DNA from: Pseudoxanthomonas wuyuanensis
Lineage (GTDB): Bacteria > Pseudomonadota > Gammaproteobacteria > Xanthomonadales > Xanthomonadaceae
DNA length: 64,000 nucleotides
Direction of reading: 5' to 3'
Assembly: GCF_900215535.1 (NCBI RefSeq)
Contig: NZ_OCND01000003.1
Location: 339,457-403,456 of the forward strand
In this document: piece after piece, positions 36,855 through 46,812 of the stretch
Numbering within the stretch: position 1 is the first letter of the stretch
How the letters are laid out: every line of letters begins with the position of its first letter
Made by a program: the position numbers and the translations under genes
The notes under the pieces: model-generated
What the model was told of the DNA's origin: nothing
Database searches by the model: none
What the model saw: the letters and a program-made list of their open reading frames with translations, nothing else

Positions 36855-37250
36855 ATGACTGTTAGCTTCGCACAAATCCGCTTGCCACTGTATGTGATGG
36901 TTGCCGCACTAGCGTCAGCTGTCGCCGCGACTTCGCCGGTTTCTGCCCAGACTGCGCCCACACCGGAGCTGGAAACCGCCCAACAGGCGGTGCAGCGCGC
37001 CGAACAGGCCGATGCCGACCAGTACGCGCCGGAAGCGCTGGCAGTGGCGCGGCAAACGCTGATACAGGCGCAAGCGGCGCACAGCAAGCGCGACCGCCGG
37101 TTGGCGCTGGACCTGGCGCTGCGCGCCGCCGCCGACGCCGATCTGGCGCGTGCGCGCAGCCAGGAGGCCGTTGCCAGCGCCGAACTTCAGCACCGCCAGA
37201 ACGAGGTGGCCGAATTGCAACGCCGGCTCGGCCAGGAGGCGCGCCGATGA
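36855..37250 (+). CDS. DUF4398-type periplasmic protein
   Basis: A 131-residue exported protein: signal peptide (PLYVMVAALASAVAATSPVSA-Q) followed by an all-helical, Ala/Gln/Glu/Arg-rich coiled-coil domain (about residues 38-130, ELETAQQAVQRAEQADADQ). This layout is typical of DUF4398 proteins, which are usually paired with an OmpA-like protein, as here. It overlaps the OmpA-like gene by ATGA at 37247-37250 and is divergent from pilU. Function unknown. Confidence 0.8.
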   Translation: MTVSFAQIRLPLYVMVAALASAVAATSPVSAQTAPTPELETAQQAVQRAEQADADQYAPEALAVARQTLIQAQAAHSKRDRRLALDLALRAAADADLARARSQEAVASAELQHRQNEVAELQRRLGQEARR

Positions 37251-38134
37251 GCCGGTATGCGCAGCAAGCCCTGCTGCTGGCGGCACTGCTGGCGTTCTCT
37301 GCCGCCAGTCTGGCGGCAGAGCGCCCGGAAGTGATCCAGCTCAACCAGCGCCTGGCGGCGCTGCAAATGGACCCGGACCAGGCCGAAGCCGCAGCTTTCG
37401 AGAAGCTGCAGGCGCAGCAGGCCATCGGCGTGCTGGTCAAGGCGCGCAGCCGCGACCGCGATGGGGCGTTGTACATCGCCCAGCGCCGGGTGGAAATTGC
37501 CGAAACGGCGGTACGTACGCAGCTGGCCCGCCGCGAGGTGAACCGGCTGGACCGCACCCGCAGCGAGCTGCTGGTGGAAGCCAGCCGGCGCGAAGCCGAA
37601 CGGGCGCGGCAGGAAGCCGAACGGCTGCGGGTGCAGGCGCAGATCCAGGCCGAGGATGCCGAACGCCTGCGCATGGAGGCCGAGGCCGAGCTGCTGGCCC
37701 GCCAGGACGTCGAACAGGCCCTGAGCAAGGTCACCGGCCAGCAGACCGCGCGCCTGAGCGCGGCGCGGCAGAAAGAGGCGCAGCTGGCGCGCCAGGAAGC
37801 CGAACTGATGTCCGGCGCCAAACTGCCGGCTTCCCGCTTCGACAACCGCGGAGAAGTCTTCACCCTGGCGGCGGATACGTTCGAGGCCGGTTCGGCGACG
37901 CTTTCGGCGGCCGGACAGTCCCGGGTCAGTGCCCTGGCCGCCTACCTGCAGGCGGTGCCCAAAGCCAAGGCCCGGGTCGAGGGCTATGGGGACGCGCAGA
38001 CGCCGGGCCAGCGCCGTGCCGACGCCATCCGCGAGGCGCTGGCCGCTGCCGGGGTGGGCAAGGCGCGCATACAGGCAGTGGCGAAGGGAGATGGCTCCCG
38101 GGCACGTGCCGCGGAAGTGCTGGTCATTCAGTAA
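37247..38134 (+). CDS. Coiled-coil OmpA-like envelope protein
   Basis: A 295-residue secreted protein with signal peptide (ALLLAALLAFSAASLAA-E). A long coiled coil spans about residues 95-190 (repeated AERARQEAERLRVQAQ pattern). A C-terminal OmpA/Pal-like peptidoglycan-binding domain covers about residues 200-295. In that domain the sequence VEGYGDAQTPGQRRADAIREAL replaces the usual GHTDxxGxxxxNxxLSxxRA, so the canonical TD/N ligand residues are partly lost. It overlaps the DUF4398 gene and probably forms a functional pair with it. Confidence 0.82.
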   Translation: MSRYAQQALLLAALLAFSAASLAAERPEVIQLNQRLAALQMDPDQAEAAAFEKLQAQQAIGVLVKARSRDRDGALYIAQRRVEIAETAVRTQLARREVNRLDRTRSELLVEASRREAERARQEAERLRVQAQIQAEDAERLRMEAEAELLARQDVEQALSKVTGQQTARLSAARQKEAQLARQEAELMSGAKLPASRFDNRGEVFTLAADTFEAGSATLSAAGQSRVSALAAYLQAVPKAKARVEGYGDAQTPGQRRADAIREALAAAGVGKARIQAVAKGDGSRARAAEVLVIQ

Positions 38135-38489
38135 AAGATTCATTAAATCAAATATTTGCGCGAAAAATCAGCGTGTTGGAACAGCACCTGGGCGGCGCCG
38201 TTCAGCGGGTTGTCTCAACTCTGAGCGAAGGCGCCAGGAAGGCCTTGCCGACCCCGATTTGCAGGAGTAGGGTCATATACCCAGGCGGCGGTTGAGCGCC
38301 GCCTGGCTCACCGGAGAACCGAGCCGATGGCGCTGACCCCCATTTCCCAGGAGACACCCGCAGGCAACCAAGGCCGTGCGGGCGCTTCCGGAGGATGCGC
38401 CCGCGCCGACCGCTCGATAATCCGCTCCAAAGCCAACGCCCCGTGCCTGTGAAGGCCGGGGCGTTCGTATTTCCGCTGGAGGTAATCCC
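38135..38489. other. Gene-free stretch with two hairpins before the DUF465 gene
   Basis: 355 bases without a supported gene. It contains a 10-bp-stem hairpin (CCAGGCGGCG-GTTGAG-CGCCGCCTGG, 38281-38306) without a T-run. A second one (AACGCCCCG...CGGGGCGTT, 38435-38465) lies close upstream of the next start codon. The bases just after 38134 are AT-rich. Confidence 0.6.
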
Positions 38490-38708
38490 ATGTTCGAAGG
38501 CCAACCGCAGACCGAAATCGACGCACTGATCAAGACTGACCCGGAGTTCAAACAGCTGTACCAGCGCCATCGCGAGCTGGACAAGAAAGTCACCGACGCC
38601 GAACTGGGCGTACTGCCCATCGACGACAACCTGCTGGGTCAGATGAAGCGCGAGAAGCTGGTCGCCAAGCAGCGGCTGCTGCGGATGTACGACGCCAAGC
38701 CGCACTGA
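38490..38708 (+). CDS. YdcH/DUF465-family small protein
   Basis: A 72-residue, highly charged helical protein of the DUF465/YdcH family. It has the pattern DPEFKQLYQRHRELDKKV in the first half and LKREKL-type basic residues (QMKREKLVAKQRLL) in the second. ATG 38490 follows GGAGGTAATCCC, an excellent ribosome-binding site. Family members are common in proteobacteria and lack an established function. The hairpin 25 bases upstream of its start could be regulatory. Confidence 0.87.
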   Translation: MFEGQPQTEIDALIKTDPEFKQLYQRHRELDKKVTDAELGVLPIDDNLLGQMKREKLVAKQRLLRMYDAKPH

Positions 38709-38891
38709 CGCCTCCCCCCGAGACGACTTATTGTCGCGGGCGGCGATGGCCTCCTCGTCGGTCATCGCCGTCCGCGTCAACCTGAAGCGTGCCATGCCCG
38801 CTTCCATAATTGGATTCGCGCCTGCCGCAAGCCGGTAGCGCGCCCAAGTGCGATAATCCGGGCAACTCCAGCCCGTGAGCGCACAGCCAGC

Positions 38892-40262
<1,371 letters not shown>

Positions 40263-40368
40263 ATGCATTTACCTGGCCGCTGGCGACGGCCGTTCGCCGC
40301 GGTGCAACATTGTGGACGGCAGGTTAAGGCGCAGCTGCTAAAATCGCCGGCTGCATCAAGGATTAGTT

Positions 40369-41568
40369 ATGTCGGAAACCCCTAGCAAGGCCGGGAACGG
40401 CGCCCCGCCGCTGGCGCTCGGCACGCTGGCCATCCATGGCGGGCAATCGCCGGATCCCAGCACCGGCGCGGTCATGCCGCCGATCTACGCGACCTCCACC
40501 TATGCCCAGAGCAGCCCGGGCGTGCATCAGGGCTTCGAGTATTCGCGCACCCACAACCCGACCCGCTTCGCCTACGAGCGCTGCGTGGCGGCGCTGGAGG
40601 GCGGCAGCCGCGGATTCGCCTTCGCCTCGGGCATGGCGGCCACCTCGACCGTGCTGGAACTGCTGGACAGCGGCAGCCACGTCATCGCCATGGACGACCT
40701 CTACGGCGGCAGCTACCGCCTGTTCGAACGAGTGCGCCGGCGCAGCGCCGGGCTCGATTTCAGCTTCGTCGACCTGACCGACCTGGCGGCGTTCGAAGCG
40801 GCGATTCGCCCCGAAACGCGGATGGTCTGGATCGAAACCCCGACCAACCCGATGCTGAAGATCGTCGACATCCAGGCGGTGGCAGCCATCGCACGCAAGC
40901 GCGGCTTGATTGTCGCGGTCGACAACACCTTCGCCTCGCCGATCCTGCAGCGTCCGCTGGAACACGGCGCGCACCTGGTCATGCATTCGGCCACCAAGTA
41001 CCTGAACGGCCACTCCGACATGGTCGGCGGCATGGTCGTGGTCGGCGATGACACCGAACTGGCCGAGCAGATGGCGTTCCTGCAGAACTCCGTTGGCGCC
41101 GTACAGGGACCCTTCGACAGCTTCCTGGCCCTACGCGGCCTGAAGACCCTGCACCTGCGCATGAAGGCGCATTGCGAAAACGCCCAGGCCTTGGCCGAAT
41201 GGCTGGAAACCCAGCCGGCGGTCGAGAAAGTGATTTACCCCGGCCTGGCCTCGCACCCGCAACATGAACTGGCCAAACGGCAGATGGACGGCTTCGGCGG
41301 GATTATCTCGCTAGTGCTGAAGGGCGGCTTCGAAGCCGCCAAGCGCCTGTGCGAAAACACCCACTTGTTCACCCTGGCCGAATCCTTAGGTGGCGTGGAA
41401 AGCCTGATCAATCACCCGGCGGTAATGACCCATGCGTCGATTCCGGTGGAGCGGAGGGAGAAGTTGGGGATTGCGGAAGGCTTGATCAGGCTGAGCATTG
41501 GGGTGGAAGCCTTGGACGATTTAACCGAAGACTGCGCTCAAGGGCTATCTAAGGCGCTCCAAGGTTGA
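40369..41568 (+). CDS. metB: Cystathionine gamma-lyase/gamma-synthase
   Basis: A 399-residue PLP enzyme of the Cys/Met metabolism family. The PLP lysine is Lys210 in MHSATKYLNGHSDM, with WIETPTNPMLKIVD and TLAESLGGVESLINHP in place. In the Xanthomonas group such proteins are named MetB, although the enzymes characterised there act mainly as gamma-lyases. Pairing with cystathionine beta-synthase favours cysteine synthesis from homocysteine. It is the standard left border of the O-antigen locus in Xanthomonas. Confidence 0.93.
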   Translation: MSETPSKAGNGAPPLALGTLAIHGGQSPDPSTGAVMPPIYATSTYAQSSPGVHQGFEYSRTHNPTRFAYERCVAALEGGSRGFAFASGMAATSTVLELLDSGSHVIAMDDLYGGSYRLFERVRRRSAGLDFSFVDLTDLAAFEAAIRPETRMVWIETPTNPMLKIVDIQAVAAIARKRGLIVAVDNTFASPILQRPLEHGAHLVMHSATKYLNGHSDMVGGMVVVGDDTELAEQMAFLQNSVGAVQGPFDSFLALRGLKTLHLRMKAHCENAQALAEWLETQPAVEKVIYPGLASHPQHELAKRQMDGFGGIISLVLKGGFEAAKRLCENTHLFTLAESLGGVESLINHPAVMTHASIPVERREKLGIAEGLIRLSIGVEALDDLTEDCAQGLSKALQG

Positions 41569-41570
41569 CG

Positions 41571-42359
41571 ATGAGATACCTGACTAAAGATATTGCCGCG
41601 AGTTTTAAGCATCCCGAATTTTGGGCACTGTCGAGTTGGCTCGATATCGTGGTGCGCTACAGGCGATCAAGCTTAGGCCTGTTCTGGCTGGTGCTGCCCG
41701 CAGTGATCTACATCTGGGGCCTGGGCGGGTTCTTTGCCCATATTGCCGGAACACCGCTCTTCAAGTTCGCGGCGCATGTCGCCATCGGCTACGCGGTGTT
41801 CAGGGTACTGAGTACGGTCATCGTCGAATCGACGACCGCGTTCGCCAGTTCCAGCGCTTTCATCATGGACGGACATGTCCGCCTCACGGATTTCATGCTG
41901 CGGGTCATCGCCAAAGCGCTGTTCTACTTTGTGGCATCGTTGCCGGTGGTGGCGATTGCACTGGCCATCTATCCGGATCTGCATTGGACCGGTGTTTTCC
42001 TCAGCGTGCCATCGATGACGCTCATCATCTTCAACGTGTTCTGGATAGGTGTGGTGTTCGGTCTGGTTGGTGCGCGCTTTCCGGACATGAGTCAGTTCAT
42101 CGGCAATATCTTTATGTTCGCCTTTCTGCTGACGCCGATTATCTGGCGAGCCGACGGCATGCCGGCCGACAGCCTGCGTGGAATGCTAATGCGCATCAAC
42201 CCGCTGTTCCACATGGTTGAACTTGTGCGCGCTCCAATGCTCGGTGAGCGAATCGAAATGCTGACGTTCTACTACATGGGAATACTGACCATAGCGGGTT
42301 GGATGGCTGCCGTGTTCGCCTACCGCCGATATGCGCGGTTTGTTCCCATCTGGATCTGA
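41571..42359 (+). CDS. wzm: O-antigen ABC transporter permease
   Basis: A 262-residue ABC-2 type membrane protein with six hydrophobic helices. The N-terminal amphipathic block (KHPEFWALSSWLDIVVRYRR) and the C-terminal PIWRADGMPADSLRGML-like loop are typical of Wzm/RfbA exporters of lipid-linked O polysaccharide. The start is ATG 41571, three bases after the metB stop region. It is followed immediately by the ATPase gene. From here to 55076 the sequence is visibly less GC-rich than the flanks. Confidence 0.9.
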   Translation: MRYLTKDIAASFKHPEFWALSSWLDIVVRYRRSSLGLFWLVLPAVIYIWGLGGFFAHIAGTPLFKFAAHVAIGYAVFRVLSTVIVESTTAFASSSAFIMDGHVRLTDFMLRVIAKALFYFVASLPVVAIALAIYPDLHWTGVFLSVPSMTLIIFNVFWIGVVFGLVGARFPDMSQFIGNIFMFAFLLTPIIWRADGMPADSLRGMLMRINPLFHMVELVRAPMLGERIEMLTFYYMGILTIAGWMAAVFAYRRYARFVPIWI

Positions 42360-42361
42360 GT

Positions 42362-43507
42362 ATGGCACGCATAAGCGTCAACGCATTGAATCTGGAGGTT
42401 CCGATCTACGTGCAGCCGGAACGCAAGGCGAGCAACTGGTCGGCACTCTTCCTGGGCGCGGCATTCGATCCTCCACGCAGGGAGTTCGCCCGGCTTCTGA
42501 CCGATATCTCCTTCGAAGTGGTCGAAGGTGATCGAGTTGCATTGCTGGGCCGTAATGGAGCGGGCAAGTCTACGCTGCTTCGGGTAATCAACGGGGTGTA
42601 CGCTCCCACATCAGGCCATTTGAAGGTCGAAGGAAGCTGTCAAGCGCTGTTGAACATGTCACTTGGCTTCAATAGCGAGGCGACCGTTCGGGAGAATATC
42701 TTGCTTCGCGGTACGGCGATGGGACTTACGGCGAAAAAACTGCGTGACCACATCGAGCCGATACTTGAGTTCGCCGGGCTGCAAACCAAAGCGAACCATC
42801 GGCTGCGGACGCTCTCTGCGGGGCAAAAGATGCGACTTGGCTTTTCGATCTCTACGACATTCCAGCACGACATCATCCTCATGGATGAGTGGGTGGGTGC
42901 AGGTGATTCGGAGTTCATGAAAAAGGCTACGGAGAGGATGAAAAGCCGCGTCGGCGGCAGCAAAATTGTAATGCTTGCCAGCCACAGCATCGGGTTGCTT
43001 CGCGACATATGCAACAAAGGCATCGTTCTCGATGCGGGACGAATAATTTTCATGGGCGACATCGTTTCCGCTCTCCGAGCCTACCACGACGTCATGGCCC
43101 ATCCGGCGGATACCGAACAACCCATACCCGAAACTGAGCTGCCAGCCGGTGCCGCGACGGCTCCCGGTTATGGTGCAATAGAGAGCATCACCGTGTCTGG
43201 TGGTGTTGCTTGCGCGACGGGATGGGCGGTTGGGATCAACGGCATACCGCAGCAGGGCATAGTCATCGAACTGAGTGGCACACGCTATTCACCGAAACGT
43301 TTGGAGCGACGCGAACGACAGGATGTCGCCAGCCACTTGGGTCTGCGGGAATCGGTTTGCGGATTCTTTGCGGTATTCGAGATGCCTTTCGTCGAGGATG
43401 TTGCTCAGATGCAAGGCATGCAGGCTTTCACTGGCGAGACCGCTGAAGTCGCTCGGTCGCCGCTACGTCTGGCACCATTGCTGGCGGCACAGATTCGCGG
43501 TGAATGA
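42362..43507 (+). CDS. wzt: O-antigen ABC transporter ATPase with C-terminal extension
   Basis: A 381-residue ATPase powering O-antigen export with Wzm. Walker A is LGRNGAGKST (about residue 62), the signature is LSAGQKMRLGFS, Walker B is DIILMDEWVGAGD, and the H-loop His is in MLASHSIG. An extra C-terminal domain (about residues 271-343, ATGWAVGINGIPQQGIVIEL) is not the classic E. coli O9a Wzt carbohydrate domain by eye. It is clearly similar to the C-terminal domain of the next gene product. In two-component O-antigen exporters this end of Wzt recognises the finished glycan. Confidence 0.9.
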   Translation: MARISVNALNLEVPIYVQPERKASNWSALFLGAAFDPPRREFARLLTDISFEVVEGDRVALLGRNGAGKSTLLRVINGVYAPTSGHLKVEGSCQALLNMSLGFNSEATVRENILLRGTAMGLTAKKLRDHIEPILEFAGLQTKANHRLRTLSAGQKMRLGFSISTTFQHDIILMDEWVGAGDSEFMKKATERMKSRVGGSKIVMLASHSIGLLRDICNKGIVLDAGRIIFMGDIVSALRAYHDVMAHPADTEQPIPETELPAGAATAPGYGAIESITVSGGVACATGWAVGINGIPQQGIVIELSGTRYSPKRLERRERQDVASHLGLRESVCGFFAVFEMPFVEDVAQMQGMQAFTGETAEVARSPLRLAPLLAAQIRGE

Positions 43508-43534
43508 GACCATTTTCAGATAGAGCAGCTATTC

Positions 43535-44923
43535 ATGGCACAGTACCAATCTTTTCCTGATGTTGAAGGTGATTCGCGAACACTCGAGAAGTTGAAGGCA
43601 CTCAGCATTCCTGATCTCGCGGGTAGGAGATTCCTCGACGTTGGGTGCAATGAAGGCTATTTTTGTGGATTTGCCAAATTTAGGGGTGCGGAACGTGTGG
43701 TCGGCATCGATCATTCGCGATTCTACATTGAGCGTGCACGCAAGCGATTTCCGACTTGTGAGTTTTTAGCTCAGCCTTGGGGTCACCTTCCCGAAGGACC
43801 TTACGAAGTCATTCTGCTCGCTTCTGCGCTTCACTATGCGGATGATCAGAATGCCCTCATCCGCCAGATCATGAACAACCTGACGCCGGATGGAACTCTG
43901 GTGCTGGAGCTTGGGATCGCGTCCTCGCCAACCGCCGAGTGGAAGAAGGTCAGTCGCGGCATCGATGAGCGCCTTTTTCCAAGCATGCCGATGGTCAAGG
44001 AGATGCTCAGCGACTATGCATGGAAATGGATAGGCCCTAGCGTTTCGCAGGAAGGTGATCCGGTCCCGCGTCATGTCATCCACGTCACAAGAAAGCGGCC
44101 CATGGCGTACCTGCTGATGCAACCTCCTGGCTATGGGAAGACCTCGATGGCTGAAAAGCTTTTCCAGCCGGCGGGCGTGCGGGTCATCTCTGGTGATGAA
44201 ATTCTGCATCTTGTCTCGCAAGGACGGTTGCCTGCATCCAAGGAACTTACGCATGCCATCCGAATCGATTATTCGCCGTTCCGCATCGACAGCACTGTGC
44301 GCCGGCTGTTCGACGAAGGGCATGGTGCCGAGTTCGTTTCTCTCTTGCTCGGATCATTGCAGGAAGACTTTGCATTGGACACCTATGTGCCGGCCGAGCA
44401 TCGGAACTCAGTGGTGTCATTGATCAAGTCAGCGGGTTTCGTGCCGATGTGTTTTGAATGGGAACGGCCGGGCGAAGCGCTGCTCCCCATGGAAGTATCA
44501 TTCCAGGCCGCGGAGAATTACCACTTGTTCTTGCAACAAGCACGGGTGGAAGGCAGCGACCCTACTCAAGGCTACGACAAGGGTGCGCAAGGTTTTGTCG
44601 ATGAAGTTTGTTGGCTTCCCAATCGCGTGGTCATCAGAGGATGGGCGGTCGATGCGCGTGGCCGGGCGCCCAGAGTGCTTTCTGTGCGGGTGGATGGGAA
44701 GTCGTTTCTGGTTCGCGCGTATGAGAGACAGTCACGACCGGATGTGCAAAGTCACTTGAATTTGCCACATCCCAGATACGGCTATCAAGTTAGCGTGCCG
44801 CTGGAAAAAGGTAGTAACTCGGCCTCGCCGGGGCCGATAGAAGTACGGGCAGGCACATCGGAGGAAGATCTGGGAGTCCCGCTCAGGTTCTCGAGTAATA
44901 TCACAACTTCGGATGGCCATTAA
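43535..44923 (+). CDS. Methyltransferase-P-loop fusion with Wzt-like C-terminal domain
   Basis: A 462-residue three-part protein. Residues 1-185 form a class I SAM methyltransferase (FLDVGCNEGYFCGFA; LLASALHYADD). Residues 190-345 start with a kinase-like P-loop, LLMQPPGYGKTSMAEKL, then VISGDEIL. Residues 353-425 (VVIRGWAVDARGRAPRVLSV, RPDVQSHLNL) align with the C-terminal domain of Wzt just upstream. Methyltransferase/kinase fusions such as WbdD end O-antigen chains by adding methyl and phosphate caps; this layout suggests a comparable chain-end modifier, but it is not a WbdD homologue by sequence. Function is therefore inference. Confidence 0.78.
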   Translation: MAQYQSFPDVEGDSRTLEKLKALSIPDLAGRRFLDVGCNEGYFCGFAKFRGAERVVGIDHSRFYIERARKRFPTCEFLAQPWGHLPEGPYEVILLASALHYADDQNALIRQIMNNLTPDGTLVLELGIASSPTAEWKKVSRGIDERLFPSMPMVKEMLSDYAWKWIGPSVSQEGDPVPRHVIHVTRKRPMAYLLMQPPGYGKTSMAEKLFQPAGVRVISGDEILHLVSQGRLPASKELTHAIRIDYSPFRIDSTVRRLFDEGHGAEFVSLLLGSLQEDFALDTYVPAEHRNSVVSLIKSAGFVPMCFEWERPGEALLPMEVSFQAAENYHLFLQQARVEGSDPTQGYDKGAQGFVDEVCWLPNRVVIRGWAVDARGRAPRVLSVRVDGKSFLVRAYERQSRPDVQSHLNLPHPRYGYQVSVPLEKGSNSASPGPIEVRAGTSEEDLGVPLRFSSNITTSDGH

Positions 44924-44978
44924 GTCTTTTCGGTCAATTGCGCGATTTCGTACGGCCGACCCAAGACAGGACTGCAGA

Positions 44979-46781
44979 ATGTCAGATTTAGAAGAGAAAA
45001 CTCCCAAGCGCGATGCCATTCTGGTGCTCGGAATGCATCGTAGCGGCACGTCTGCGCTAGGAGGGGCCTTGGCTCGACTCGGCGTGACGTCGCCGCGGAC
45101 CAAGCTACCGCCCGCCAGCGACAATCCTAAAGGTTTTTGGGAGTCGGCGGAACTTCTCAAGTTCAACGATCAGATTCTGTCGGCTTCCGGTAGCCGCTGG
45201 AACGACTGGGGCAAACTCAACGAAGACTGGCACCGGTCCCTGCTCGCAGATGAATTCGTAGAACGCCTGCGTCCCGTCTTCCATCATGAGTTCGGGGATG
45301 CACCGCTAGTGTTCATCAAGGATCCGCGCATCTGCCGCTTTGCTCCATTTTGGCTGCGTGCGCTGGATGCTTTAGGCTACCGGAGCAAGGTGCTGATCCC
45401 ACTACGTTCCCCTCTAGAGGTGGCGGATTCCTTGGCCGCCCGGAACGGTTTTGGCCGTACCTATTCGTTGCTCCTCTGGCTTCGTCATGTGCTTGAGGCG
45501 GAGGCGAGTACGCGCAACATCCCTCGCGCATTCGTTCACTACACGCACTTGCTTCAGGACTGCAAGGAGGAAATGAAACGCATCTCCGAGCGGCTGGCCA
45601 TTGTTTGGCCACGTTGGTCTCTTACGGCGTTGTCGGAACTTGAAACGTACTTGACGAACGACTTGCGGCACCAGCATGGCAATCTTGAACTGAGTTCGGA
45701 AAGTCCTTTAGGCCGTTGGGTGTCGTTGACAGTTGGTGCACTCGACAAGCTTTCCCATGCCGAATCCGATGAGGCCAGGGCAGTGCTCGATCAAGTTCGG
45801 TTCGAGTTCGATACTGGTGCAGATATCTTTGGTGTCGCTGCCCGCGAGAACGAGAGGCGGTTGGATGGTGGCATTGGTGCGCGCGATCAGAAAATCGCTG
45901 CACTGATGTCCGACCTGGAAGCGGCCCAACGAAGCGCCGAGCAGCATCGAGCGACCAGCAATAGCAAGGATGCGCGCATCGCAGAGCTCCAAGCGGCCAT
46001 GGAAGAGCGTGCTATGGAGCTAGAACGCGCCATCGGTGAGAAGGAAGCGAGCATTGGAGAGCTCAAAGCGGAGTTGACGCGTGCCAGCAACGACATTGAG
46101 CAGCTTACTAAGGCACTACAGGAAGCGAAGCGAACACAGCAATCCGAGGCGGAGTTGAAGCGGTTCAAAGCACAGGCCGAAATACGACTGAGCCAAGGCA
46201 AGACCATAGTTCAGGAGCTCTCGAAAGCGAACAAGGACTTGTCCCTCCAGAACGGACAACTGCAGCGTAGTATCAAGGAACGGTACGAGGAGATAGCAAG
46301 GCTCACCAAACTTGTTATCCGGCAGGAACGTGAGTTTGATCTGCGCTTCCAGGAACGAGACGCTCTGGCCATCAGCCAATTTCAGCAGAAGAGCGAAGAA
46401 GTTCGGCAGCTACGGGACGAGCTCACTTCCATCCGGCGTGGACTGGTGTGGCGGACAGCTGCTCCTGTCCGGAAGGTCAGCCGCTTGCTCGGTGGCCGGA
46501 ACGAGGCCGCGGGAAACCTGCAGCGGCTTGTCGCAACAATAAGCGCATCAGATCTGTTCGACAGGGATTGGTACCGGCAGACTTATGCCGACGTCGATGA
46601 GAGCGGCATGGATCCGGTGCTGCATTATCTGCAGTTCGGCGCGGCGGAAGGACGTGACCCGGGGCCGCGTTTCAACGTTAGGTCCTACTTGCGAAAGAAC
46701 ATGGACGTTGCGCGCTCGGGGATGAATCCGCTGCTGCATTACCTGGAGCACGGTCGATTCGAGAACCGTAGTCCGACCTGA
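44979..46781 (+). CDS. Sulfotransferase-like protein with coiled coil and glycosyltransferase-associated tail
   Basis: A 600-residue protein. Residues 12-230 resemble PAPS-dependent sulfotransferases: the 5'-phosphosulfate loop is LVLGMHRSGTSALGGALARL, and the 3'-phosphate region may be VLIPLRSPLEVADSLAARNG. Residues 270-490 form a long coiled coil (AELQAAMEERAMELERAIGE). Residues 524-600 carry a module with WYRQTYADVDESGMDPVLHY and HYLEHGRFENRS, which reappears at the start of the next gene product. The start ATG 44979 (MSDLEEKTPKRD) is preferred; an ATG at 44913 overlaps the previous gene by 11 bases. It may sulfate the O polysaccharide. Confidence 0.75.
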   Translation: MSDLEEKTPKRDAILVLGMHRSGTSALGGALARLGVTSPRTKLPPASDNPKGFWESAELLKFNDQILSASGSRWNDWGKLNEDWHRSLLADEFVERLRPVFHHEFGDAPLVFIKDPRICRFAPFWLRALDALGYRSKVLIPLRSPLEVADSLAARNGFGRTYSLLLWLRHVLEAEASTRNIPRAFVHYTHLLQDCKEEMKRISERLAIVWPRWSLTALSELETYLTNDLRHQHGNLELSSESPLGRWVSLTVGALDKLSHAESDEARAVLDQVRFEFDTGADIFGVAARENERRLDGGIGARDQKIAALMSDLEAAQRSAEQHRATSNSKDARIAELQAAMEERAMELERAIGEKEASIGELKAELTRASNDIEQLTKALQEAKRTQQSEAELKRFKAQAEIRLSQGKTIVQELSKANKDLSLQNGQLQRSIKERYEEIARLTKLVIRQEREFDLRFQERDALAISQFQQKSEEVRQLRDELTSIRRGLVWRTAAPVRKVSRLLGGRNEAAGNLQRLVATISASDLFDRDWYRQTYADVDESGMDPVLHYLQFGAAEGRDPGPRFNVRSYLRKNMDVARSGMNPLLHYLEHGRFENRSPT

Positions 46782-46812
46782 GGTAGATAGAGGATTGGGG
46801 GAACATTTAAGT

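Noticed and set aside
43535..44923. Direct assignment of the methyltransferase/P-loop protein as WbdD
   Set aside because: The second domain starts with a P-loop and does not look like the protein-kinase-like domain of WbdD; only the general layout is similar.
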